Of a DNA stretch of 44,688 nt, positions 32,357 to 39,328 are shown in pieces. This DNA is from DATHWB01 sp040880725 (GTDB lineage: Bacteria > Actinomycetota > Acidimicrobiia > Spongiisociales > ZC4RG35): positions 1 to 44,688 of the forward strand of contig JBBDHV010000007.1 in NCBI GenBank assembly GCA_040880725.1, given 5' to 3'. A program made the position numbers and the translations under genes. A model generated the notes under the pieces. It saw nothing but the letters and a program-made list of their open reading frames with translations, was not told the origin of the DNA and searched no databases. Numbering within the stretch: the first letter of the stretch is position 1; every line of letters starts with the position of its first letter.

Positions 32357-33664
32357 ATGACCATCTCGCGGCCCGTCTCGGGCCGGGCCATCGTGGCGTT
32401 GGCGGTGCCTGCGCTCGGCAGCCTCGCGGCCGACCCCGTCCTGAGTCTCGTGGACACCGCGTTCGTGGGACGACTGGGTGCGATTCCTCTGGCGGCACTG
32501 GCGATCGACACGGCGTTGTTCGCGTTCGCGTTTTCGATCTTCAACTTCCTCGCCTACGCCACGACGCCGATGGTCGCCCAGGCCCGGGGGAGGGGCGACA
32601 TCGCCGGGTCGGGGCTGATCGTCCGTCGGGCGATGGCCCTCGCCCTCGGCCTGGGTGCGGTGTCGACGGCCGTGCTCGCTCTGGCCGCCGAGCCGCTGGT
32701 CCGGTTGATGCAAGCCGCCCCCGAAGTCGTTGACCCTGCCGTTTCATATCTCCGGATCAGGGCGTTCGCGGTGACTGCGCTCCTGATCATCACCGCCGCC
32801 AATGGTGCGTACCGCGGTTTCAAGGACACGAAAACCCCGCTGTACGTGACGCTGGCGGTGAACGGTCTGAACGTGGTTCTGGACTGGTGGTTCATCTTCG
32901 GGTTGGAGTTCGGTCTGGAAGGGGCGGCGGTGGCGACGGTCATCGCGCAGTGGATCGGCGCCCTCGTGTTCGTCTGGCTGTTGCGGGGTGTGGGCCGGCG
33001 GGAACGCTGGGCGTCCGACCGCATCCGCCTCGTCGACCTGCGTCCGTTCGTGACGGTGGGCGGGGTGCTCGTGGTGCGGACGCTGATGATCATGCTGTCG
33101 CTGACAATCGCCGCCGCCGCAGCGTCGCGGATCGGGACCATCGAGGTGGCCGCGCATCAGGTGGTCGCCCAGTTGTGGTTCCTGCTGGCGATGGTGGTGG
33201 ACGCGCTCGCCATCGCTGCCCAGGCGTTGGTGGCCGAACTCGAAGGAGCCGACGATCGCAAAGGTGTGCGGGAACTGTCGGACCGGCTCCTCAAATGGGG
33301 TGTGGGCGTCGGCGTGGTGCTCGGGGTCGCCGTCGGAGTCGGAGGTCATCTGCTGGCGCCCGTCTTCACGACCGATGCCGCTGTCCAGGACGGCATCCGT
33401 TCGGTCCTGTTCATCGCCGCATTGATGCAGCCGATCGCCGCCTGGGTGTTCGTCGCCGATGGCATCTACCTGGCCAAGCTCGCGATTCGCCTCCTGGCGA
33501 TGTCGACCGCGGTCGGCCTCGTCGGCGTGCTCGCCGCGCTGGGTCTGACGCTCGCCTATGGCTGGGGGTTGGCGGGTGTGTGGTGGGCGATGACGGCGAT
33601 GGTGGTGGGTCGCTTCGCGGTTCTCGCCCTCGCTCACTACCGGCCGACGGCGTCGAGTTCCTGA
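32357..33664 (+). CDS. MATE family efflux transporter
   Basis: A 435-residue protein with about twelve predicted spans in two homologous halves of the MATE (NorM/DinF-like) family. Family features are VPALGSLAADPVLSLVDTAFVGRLG at the start of the first half (typical LVDTAFVGRLG), GAYRGFKDTKTPL in the middle and AAHQVVAQLW in the second half. It resembles DinF-type members. Its substrate is unknown. ATG 32357 is 4 nt after the nth stop, so the two are cotranscribed. Its 3' end overlaps the convergent MFS gene by 28 bases. Confidence 0.92.
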   Translation: MTISRPVSGRAIVALAVPALGSLAADPVLSLVDTAFVGRLGAIPLAALAIDTALFAFAFSIFNFLAYATTPMVAQARGRGDIAGSGLIVRRAMALALGLGAVSTAVLALAAEPLVRLMQAAPEVVDPAVSYLRIRAFAVTALLIITAANGAYRGFKDTKTPLYVTLAVNGLNVVLDWWFIFGLEFGLEGAAVATVIAQWIGALVFVWLLRGVGRRERWASDRIRLVDLRPFVTVGGVLVVRTLMIMLSLTIAAAAASRIGTIEVAAHQVVAQLWFLLAMVVDALAIAAQALVAELEGADDRKGVRELSDRLLKWGVGVGVVLGVAVGVGGHLLAPVFTTDAAVQDGIRSVLFIAALMQPIAAWVFVADGIYLAKLAIRLLAMSTAVGLVGVLAALGLTLAYGWGLAGVWWAMTAMVVGRFAVLALAHYRPTASSS

Positions 33665-34878
33665 CCCCTGGTTTCGGGGAGGAGGAGTGTGAGGGCGATG
33701 CCGCCTGCGATCCCGACACTGAGCAGCGTGACCGTCTGGGACAGTCCCATCTGGTCGATCGTGAAACGGCCGATGAGCAGTCCCACGGCCGACCCGACCA
33801 TCCCCAGGTAGCCGCCGGCAGCATTGGCTGTTGTCCGGAAGGCGGTGGGGAAGAGCTCGGTGCGATGGCTGGCGGCTGACGGCACGAATGCGAACGACCC
33901 GAACGTGCCGACGGCGATGGCGGCCGCCAGGATCGGGAGGGTGTCGAACCAGTAGAGGGCCAGGCCGCCGACGACGACGAGCACCAGCGACATGATCGTC
34001 GTGCTGCGGCGTCCGATCGTGTCGGCCAGACGGCCCCCGAGGAAAAAGCCAATGGCGCCGGTCGTGCCTCCCAGCAGGCTCAGGATCACCGCGGTTCCTG
34101 TGTCGAGGCCGACATCTCCGACGAGGCGCTCGATCGAGAAGGTCAGCGTGACGGCCATGAAGATGTTGACGAGGAAGTTGATTGCTCCGGTGAGGTAGAG
34201 GCGCCCCGAGAAGTTGGACGCCAGCAGGTCGCGGAGGGGTGCCGCCGCGAGTAGCACCGCCTCGTCCGCCACTTCGAAGACGGGACTCTCCCGCACGCCT
34301 CGGGTGAGCATGGGGAGGGCGACGAGTCCAAGTGCGCCGAGAGCGAACAGGCCGCGCCATCCGTCGGGGCCGATCTCGGCGAGCGGAAGCGCCACGAGTC
34401 CGAGGCCCGCGCCGAAGCTTCCGCCGGCGCCGTACAGGCTGATGGCGAAGGCCCGGACGCCGGGCGCGACCTGTTCTGCGATGAGGACGACCGCAAGGGT
34501 GCCGAGGGCGGACGCGGCGGCGCGGGTGATCGCTTGAAGCGCCCCGAACTGCCACCCTGTCTCGACCATCGCGGTGGAGGCGGTCGCGAGGATCAGGACG
34601 CCGAACGCGACCAGGAAGGGTCGTCGACGGCCTGCCTTGTCGCCCCACCACGAGAACAGCAGGGAGGCGACGCCGGCAAAGCGCGCCACGGCCAGCACGA
34701 GGCTCATGTCGCCTTCGGTCAGCCCGAGGCTCACCCGGGAGAAGGGAATCGTGGAGGACGCGTGGGAGGTGGCGAAGGCGGCGAGCACCCCCACCAGCCA
34801 CATCAGGAAGACGAGGGAGCGCGCGTGGGGATCGAACCGCCCGAACGGGAACAACGCCCCCAACACTCGTCTGATCAC
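33637..34878 (-). CDS. MFS transporter, sugar-porter-like
   Basis: A 413-residue protein of twelve predicted spans. The loop after span 2 reads WWGDKAGRRRPF, a form of the MFS signature DxxGRR, and the second half has GGRLADTIGRRS at the equivalent position. The C-terminus LLPETRGQEL is typical of the sugar porter/MFS_1 group, as are RTELFPTAFR and SAASH. Substrate unknown. GTG 34878 follows TAGGGT by 6 nt on the minus strand. It is convergent with and overlaps MATE by 28 bases; the 119-bp palindromic element lies upstream. Confidence 0.9.
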   Translation of the reverse strand: MIRRVLGALFPFGRFDPHARSLVFLMWLVGVLAAFATSHASSTIPFSRVSLGLTEGDMSLVLAVARFAGVASLLFSWWGDKAGRRRPFLVAFGVLILATASTAMVETGWQFGALQAITRAAASALGTLAVVLIAEQVAPGVRAFAISLYGAGGSFGAGLGLVALPLAEIGPDGWRGLFALGALGLVALPMLTRGVRESPVFEVADEAVLLAAAPLRDLLASNFSGRLYLTGAINFLVNIFMAVTLTFSIERLVGDVGLDTGTAVILSLLGGTTGAIGFFLGGRLADTIGRRSTTIMSLVLVVVGGLALYWFDTLPILAAAIAVGTFGSFAFVPSAASHRTELFPTAFRTTANAAGGYLGMVGSAVGLLIGRFTIDQMGLSQTVTLLSVGIAGGIALTLLLPETRGQELDAVGR

Positions 34879-34884
34879 CCGCCC

Positions 34885-34890
34885 ACCCTA
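34885..34890 (-). promoter_or_regulatory. Leaderless -10 hexamer for MFS gene
   Basis: Minus-strand TAGGGT ends 6 nt before the GTG at 34878. The palindromic element at 34902-35020 begins 11 bases further upstream and therefore occupies the -35 region. Confidence 0.42.
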
Positions 34891-34901
34891 CGAGGCCCCC
34901 T

Positions 34902-35020
34902 ACGCGTTCTTAGCGAATGAGGGCCTCAAGAATGAGGTGTTTCGCGTGGCAGAAGTTCGAGCGAAACTTTTACCACGCGAATCGTCGTACTACTGAGGCT
35001 CTGGTTCGCTAAGAACGCGT
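34902..35020. repeat. 119-bp gene-less palindromic element, family 1
   Basis: The element has perfect 16-bp terminal inverted repeats (ACGCGTTCTTAGCGAA at 34902-34917, complement at 35005-35020) and a second nested inverted repeat (TTCGCGTGG 34941-34949, CCACGCGAA 34973-34981). Each half has the same layout as the 45-bp ends of the DUF559 element at 38272-39328, so it looks like a non-autonomous or decayed relative. It lies between the divergent MFS and ccdA genes. No coding capacity of note. Confidence 0.85.
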
Positions 35021-35100
35021 CTTCGCCGTATGTGACGGATTGCGAAACTCGGCGGGGGCGGGGTCGAGATACGGCGTCGTGGCTGCGATGATCACCGTCG

Positions 35101-35877
35101 ATGGACGACTTCGGCACGCTCGGATTCCTTGCGCAGGCGGCCTTCGCCTTCGGCGGTGGGGTGTTGGCGTTTCTGAGTCCGTGTGTGCTCCCGCTCGTCC
35201 CCGGCTACCTGGGCCTGATGTCGGGCTACTCGGTCGCCGATCTTCAGTCTGGGGACGCTTCGCGGATGCGAATGCTGCGGGTCACGGGTCTCTTCGTCCT
35301 CGGCTTCACGCTCGTGTTCGTCGCGACGGGCGCGTTCGCGACCTCGATTGCAGGCGTCCTCAACCGAAACCAAACCGTCACGGGGCGCATCGCAGGAGGT
35401 CTGGTGATCGCCTTCGGCATCCTGATGATCGGGATGGCATTCACGAACCGCGGAGTCTTCGGGTTCCTCTCCCAGGAACGCCGCCTCGACGTCCGTCCCT
35501 CCCGACTCGGCGTGTGGGCGCCTCCGGTCATGGGCGCCGCCTTCGGGTTCGGTTGGACGGCCTGTATCGGCCCGATCCTCGCCGGTGTGCTCACCATCGC
35601 CGCCACCCGCGACACCGTCCTGCAGGGGATGGCACTGCTGTTCGTCTTCTCGATGGGTCTCGGAGTGCCGTTCATCCTCACCGGCCTGGGTCTCCGCAAG
35701 GCGTTCGGAGCCTTGACGGCCCTACGCCGTTGGACACGGCCGGTGAATCTCGCTTCGGGGATCGTGATGGTGATTTTCGGCGTGCTGCTCTTCACGAACA
35801 ACGTGACGCGGCTGTCGTCGTTCTTCGTCGACATCTTCATCGGAATTCCGTTCCTCGAAGAACTTGCGTCGATCTGA
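35101..35877 (+). CDS. ccdA: CcdA-type thiol-disulfide transport membrane protein
   Basis: A 258-residue protein of the CcdA/DsbD transmembrane family with six or seven spans. The paired redox Cys are C28 in LSPCVLPLVPGY and C155 in WTACIGP, the classic arrangement. It moves electrons from cytoplasmic thioredoxin to the outside, usually for cytochrome c maturation. No ResB, ResA or ResC gene follows here, so in this genome the maturation genes lie elsewhere or CcdA serves another extracytoplasmic thiol protein. trpE starts 21 bases after the stop. Confidence 0.93.
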   Translation: MDDFGTLGFLAQAAFAFGGGVLAFLSPCVLPLVPGYLGLMSGYSVADLQSGDASRMRMLRVTGLFVLGFTLVFVATGAFATSIAGVLNRNQTVTGRIAGGLVIAFGILMIGMAFTNRGVFGFLSQERRLDVRPSRLGVWAPPVMGAAFGFGWTACIGPILAGVLTIAATRDTVLQGMALLFVFSMGLGVPFILTGLGLRKAFGALTALRRWTRPVNLASGIVMVIFGVLLFTNNVTRLSSFFVDIFIGIPFLEELASI

Positions 35878-35884
35878 CCGGGTT

Positions 35885-35890
35885 TAGCCT
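35885..35890 (+). promoter_or_regulatory. Leaderless -10 hexamer for trpE
   Basis: TAGCCT ends 8 nt before the trpE ATG at 35899. If functional it implies leaderless transcription, with no room for a trp attenuator or T-box leader. Confidence 0.45.
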
Positions 35891-35898
35891 GGCCTGCG

Positions 35899-37368
35899 AT
35901 GGTCTCGATCGATCTTCCCTCTTTTCTCGAACTCGCCGCGCAGTACTCCGTCGTACCGGTGAGCGTCGAGGTCCTGGCCGATCGGGAGACACCGGTCACC
36001 GCCTTCGAAAAGCTCGTCGGTGATGCACCCGGCTTCCTGCTGGAATCGGTCGAAGGCGGGGAACGCTGGGCGCGGTGGTCGTTCCTTGGATGGGATCCGG
36101 CATTCACGCTGCGGAGCCGAGACGGAATCTCGGAGGTCACGGGCGCTGTGGAGGTCGACCTCCCGGACGGCGATCCACTCGAAGTCCTCGAACAACTCGT
36201 CGGGCGGTATTCGACGCCGGAGCTTGCCGGCCTGCCGCCGTTGCATTCCGGGGCCGTCGGGTTTCTCGGGTACGACGTCGTCAGGTACGTCGAGAGACTC
36301 CCGAACCGGCCGGCGGACGATCGGGGACTCCCCGAGCAGGTCTGGCAGTTTGTCGGTGCGCTGGCGGCCATGGACCGTTTCAGCCATTCGATCGTGCTCA
36401 TCCGCAACGTGTTCGTCGGCGACGACCCCGCCGCGCAGTATCACGACGCCGTTGCCGCACTCGAATCCGACGTTGCCCGGCTCGGAACTGCGCGCTCCTA
36501 TGCCGCTCGGCCCGTTCTTTCCTCGGTCGCGCCGAAAGCGCATCGGTCGAATTTTCGGCGGGAGACGTTCGAGCATGCGGTGGAGGTGGCGAAGGAGCAC
36601 ATCGTGGCGGGCGACGCCTTCCAGATCGTCCTCAGCCAGCGCCTCGAATCGGACTACGACGGCGACCCGTTCGAGATCTATCGCACGCTTCGGCTCATCA
36701 ACCCTTCACCTTTTCTCTTCTTCGTGCGCGATCCGGAGGTCTCGGTGATCGGGGCGTCTCCCGAGATCATGACCAGGGTTCGGGACGGTGTCGCGTTCTC
36801 CCGTCCGATTGCCGGCACCCGGCCGAGAGGGGTGTCGGAGGAGGATGACCGCCGGCTCGAGGGTGAGTTGCTCGAAGATCCCAAAGAGCGAGCGGAGCAT
36901 GTGATGCTGGTGGATCTGGCGCGCAACGACCTGGGTCGGGTGTGTGAGTTCGGCACGGTGACGGTCGACGACCTGATGATCATCGAGCGCTACAGCCATG
37001 TGATGCACATCGTCTCCGGTGTGTCGGGGACGGTGCGCCCCGGGGTGGGTCCTGTCGATGTGATCCGTGCGACGTTCCCGCACGGCACGGTGTCGGGCGC
37101 GCCGAAGGTAAGGGCGATGGAGATCATCGACGATCTGGAGCCAGTTGCCCGCGGGCCGTATGCCGGTGCCGTGGGATATCTCGACTTTTCCGGGAATGTC
37201 GACACCGCGATTTGCCTTCGTACGGTTGTGACGACGAACGGGAAAGCGTGGGTGCAGGCGGGGGCGGGCATCGTCGCCGACTCCGATCCGTCGACCGAGT
37301 TCGACGAGACGATGGACAAGGCCGCTGCCGCGCTCGCGGCGATCGCCTACGCGGAGGTAAACCGATGA
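35899..37368 (+). CDS. trpE: Anthranilate synthase component I TrpE
   Basis: A 489-residue chorismate-using enzyme committing chorismate to tryptophan; it needs the glutaminase TrpG (absent here) for glutamine-dependent activity. The N-terminal domain carries the likely Trp-feedback LLES motif (LLESVEGG, about 47-54). The catalytic domain has QIVLSQR, FSRPIAGTRPRG, ELLEDPKERAEHVMLVDLARND and GTVSGAPKVRAMEII, all diagnostic of TrpE/PabB. Length and the ESVEGGERWARWSF region favour TrpE over PabB, and trpCFBA lies 4 kb downstream. The stop overlaps the ygfZ ATG. Confidence 0.94.
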   Translation: MVSIDLPSFLELAAQYSVVPVSVEVLADRETPVTAFEKLVGDAPGFLLESVEGGERWARWSFLGWDPAFTLRSRDGISEVTGAVEVDLPDGDPLEVLEQLVGRYSTPELAGLPPLHSGAVGFLGYDVVRYVERLPNRPADDRGLPEQVWQFVGALAAMDRFSHSIVLIRNVFVGDDPAAQYHDAVAALESDVARLGTARSYAARPVLSSVAPKAHRSNFRRETFEHAVEVAKEHIVAGDAFQIVLSQRLESDYDGDPFEIYRTLRLINPSPFLFFVRDPEVSVIGASPEIMTRVRDGVAFSRPIAGTRPRGVSEEDDRRLEGELLEDPKERAEHVMLVDLARNDLGRVCEFGTVTVDDLMIIERYSHVMHIVSGVSGTVRPGVGPVDVIRATFPHGTVSGAPKVRAMEIIDDLEPVARGPYAGAVGYLDFSGNVDTAICLRTVVTTNGKAWVQAGAGIVADSDPSTEFDETMDKAAAALAAIAYAEVNR

Positions 37369-38300
37369 TGCGACCGAGTTTTGGAGATGTCGTCGCCGAA
37401 CACCGTGCCATTCGAGACGACGTTGCCGTGGTGCATGGCGGACACGAGGTCGTGTGGGTGGAAGGCCCCGGCGCGGCAGGCTTTCTGCAGGGAATTCTCA
37501 GCCAGGATGTCGAGTCGATGGCGACGGGAGATGTCCGCCGCTCGTTCCTTCTCGCCCCACAGGGGAAGCTGGAGGCACTGCTCTGGCTGTTCAAGGGGTC
37601 CGAGCGGGTCGGGATCATCGTCGATGCCGGGTTCGGTGCGTTCGTTGCGGAGCGTCTGAACCGCTACCGGATCCGGGTGAAGGCCGAGGTTCGGGAGGAG
37701 AGTGGGCCCGTGTGGTCGTTGTGGGGTCCCCGATCCGGCGAGGTCGCTGACGTCGGCGAGCATTGGGCCGACCGTGATGGCGTGGTGCGCGTCCCGTTCC
37801 ACACGCGGGGAGTCGACCGGGTGCTGATCCTCGGCGACCTCGAGGTGTCGGGTCTGGCGCAGGCGGGCGAGTTGGCGACGACGGCGGTGCGGGTCGAGTC
37901 GGGCGAGCCGGTGATGGGCCGTGACGTCGGCGAGTCGACGATTCCCCAGGAGACAGGGCTTGTCCCCGATGCCGTGTCGTTCACGAAGGGCTGTTATCTC
38001 GGCCAGGAGCTGGTGGCCCGCATCGACACGCGCGGCCGGGTGAACCGGAATCTGCGGGGTCTGGCTGTCACACGCAACGTGCGCCCGCCAGAGGGTGCAG
38101 AGGTGTGGGCGGGCGACCGTGAGGTCGGGCGGATCACGTCTGTGTCCGAGTCGGTGTTCGTGGGCGCACCGATCGGTTTGGGTTTGCTGCGACGCGAGGC
38201 CGAACCCGGCGACGAGGTCGAAATTCGCTGGCCGGACGCCTCCACCCCCGCCCTGGTGAGAGACCTCCCGTTTCTTAGCGAATCAGCGCGTCAGGAATGA
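37365..38300 (+). CDS. ygfZ: YgfZ/GcvT-domain folate-binding protein
   Basis: A 311-residue member of the YgfZ (tRNA-modifying/iron-sulfur assembly) branch of the GcvT family. The diagnostic KGCYLGQE motif is at about residue 207 (FTKGCYLGQELVARID). It probably helps maintain Fe-S enzymes in a folate-dependent way. The ATG 37365 overlaps the trpE stop (ATGA). Oddly, the last eight residues (LSESARQE) and the stop codon are provided by the left 45-bp repeat of the DUF559 element; the GH13 gene on the other side ends in almost the same peptide. The native C-terminus may have been replaced. Confidence 0.92.
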   Translation: MMRPSFGDVVAEHRAIRDDVAVVHGGHEVVWVEGPGAAGFLQGILSQDVESMATGDVRRSFLLAPQGKLEALLWLFKGSERVGIIVDAGFGAFVAERLNRYRIRVKAEVREESGPVWSLWGPRSGEVADVGEHWADRDGVVRVPFHTRGVDRVLILGDLEVSGLAQAGELATTAVRVESGEPVMGRDVGESTIPQETGLVPDAVSFTKGCYLGQELVARIDTRGRVNRNLRGLAVTRNVRPPEGAEVWAGDREVGRITSVSESVFVGAPIGLGLLRREAEPGDEVEIRWPDASTPALVRDLPFLSESARQE

Positions 38301-38316
38301 CGCGTTTCGCGTGGCA
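38272..38316 (+). repeat. Left 45-bp terminal inverted repeat of DUF559 element
   Basis: The 45-bp segment begins TTCTTAGCGAATC and ends TTCGCGTGGCA. It matches the reverse complement of 39284-39328 at 44 of 45 positions. Internally GCGAA pairs with TTCGC and GCGTCA with TGACGC around a GGAA loop. It encodes the C-terminus and stop of ygfZ. Confidence 0.92.
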
Positions 38317-38325
38317 GAACGCGGA

Positions 38326-39234
38326 TCAGGCAGCCCTGCGGATTGCGGTCAGAACCCGGTCGACGACGATGCCCGGGTTCGTGAACAGCTCTGAGTCCCA
38401 CACTTCGACGACCGTGAAGCCTGCGTTCTCGAGACGCTGCTTGCGTCGCTGGTCGGCCTCGCGGTCGGTGAGCGCGGTGTGATATCGCTCCGACTGGATC
38501 TCCACCACCGTCTTCGACGGATCGTGCAGAAAGTCCACTCGTGCCGTCCATGTGCCGTCTCCGATACTGACCTGGCGTCGGAAGCCGTGGTGATCGAGGC
38601 CGTGGACGAGTTGCATGAATCGCGTTTCGAGGCCTGATTCAGGGGGAACCCAGCCGGCGCCGCGCTCTCCGGCGACTTCGCGCAATTTGACGATCCCGTT
38701 GCGTCCCTGGATGGCGAGTTCGGCATCCAGTAGTTGCAGATCGTGTCCGGAGAGCAGCCGCAGACTCCACGCGCGGTCGACTGCGATTGCGAGCCGTCTG
38801 GCGCTGACGATCTGTGCGAGGTGGAGCATTGTGAGCGCGGGTGAGGTGACCGGGATCGCGTCGAGGGTGCGGCGGTGATGTGGCGGCAGGCCGGTGAACT
38901 GATGGACCGTCCAGCTCAGATGCTGGTGGTGACGTTGATGCCGGGTCACGACGACATGCACGGGTGTTTTCGAGTACCCGCCGATACCCCACAGCCACGC
39001 TGCGGTGGAGTGCGAGGCGGTGGCGTCGGCGCCGGTTTCGAGGATCTTGGCGAGGAGATCCCGGTGCGGAGTGTCCACGCTCCCAGGAAGGGCGAAAACC
39101 TTCGGCTGCAGGGCGGTGAGTTGACCGCGCTCGATGAGGCGCTTCAAACGGTTGCGGGTGATTCCGCTCGTCCGGAGCTGATCCCGGGTGACGAGTCCGA
39201 GCTGTTGGGCGGCGAGGGCATAGGTGGCTTCCAT
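38326..39234 (-). CDS. AbiEi-like winged-helix plus DUF559 (Vsr-like endonuclease fold) protein
   Basis: A 302-residue protein. The N-terminus (about 1-55, TRDQLRTSGITRNRLKRLI) is an AbiEi-type winged helix as in type IV antitoxin-like regulators. A middle region of unclear fold follows. The C-terminal DUF559 domain (about 200-300) resembles the very-short-patch-repair endonuclease superfamily; plausible PD-(D/E)XK residues are E203, D234 and E245-x-Q247, with H252 in the following segment. No partner toxin is adjacent. Proteins of this kind occur in many copies in actinobacterial genomes with no proven role. The ATG at 39234 was chosen. It is the only gene between the two inverted repeats. 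Confidence 0.85.
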   Translation of the reverse strand: MEATYALAAQQLGLVTRDQLRTSGITRNRLKRLIERGQLTALQPKVFALPGSVDTPHRDLLAKILETGADATASHSTAAWLWGIGGYSKTPVHVVVTRHQRHHQHLSWTVHQFTGLPPHHRRTLDAIPVTSPALTMLHLAQIVSARRLAIAVDRAWSLRLLSGHDLQLLDAELAIQGRNGIVKLREVAGERGAGWVPPESGLETRFMQLVHGLDHHGFRRQVSIGDGTWTARVDFLHDPSKTVVEIQSERYHTALTDREADQRRKQRLENAGFTVVEVWDSELFTNPGIVVDRVLTAIRRAA

Positions 39235-39283
39235 CGCCGCAACCTGCCGGAGTCAGCCGTTCGTCTCCAGAGGTCTGTTTTTT

Positions 39284-39328
39284 TGCCACGCGAAACGCGT
39301 CATTCCTGACGCGCTGGTTCGCTAAGAA
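39284..39328 (-). repeat. Right 45-bp terminal inverted repeat of DUF559 element
   Basis: Reverse complement of the left repeat with one difference (T to C at position 12). On the minus strand it codes for the last residues (LSEPARQE) and the stop of the GH13 gene. A run of seven T residues (39278-39284) abuts its inner end on the plus strand. Confidence 0.92.

Larger units (their letters stand above)
38272..39328. mobile_element. 1,057-bp inverted-repeat-bounded element carrying one DUF559 gene
   Basis: Near-identical 45-bp inverted repeats (44/45) enclose a single gene on the minus strand. There is no transposase, no obvious target-site duplication and no similarity to a named insertion sequence that I recognise. 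The ends match, less closely, both halves of the gene-less palindrome at 34902-35020. I infer a mobile or formerly mobile unit, perhaps REPIN-like (paired palindromes) with cargo, or two independent repeats that happen to flank the gene. The element occupies the gap between convergent ygfZ and GH13 genes. Confidence 0.6.

Noticed and set aside
38326..39234. DUF559 gene as the antitoxin of a type IV toxin-antitoxin pair
   Set aside because: Only the N-terminal helix-turn-helix resembles AbiEi; no AbiEii-type nucleotidyltransferase gene is adjacent.
38272..39328. Known insertion sequence
   Set aside because: No DDE, HUH or serine recombinase motifs in the single gene and no clear target-site duplication at the ends.
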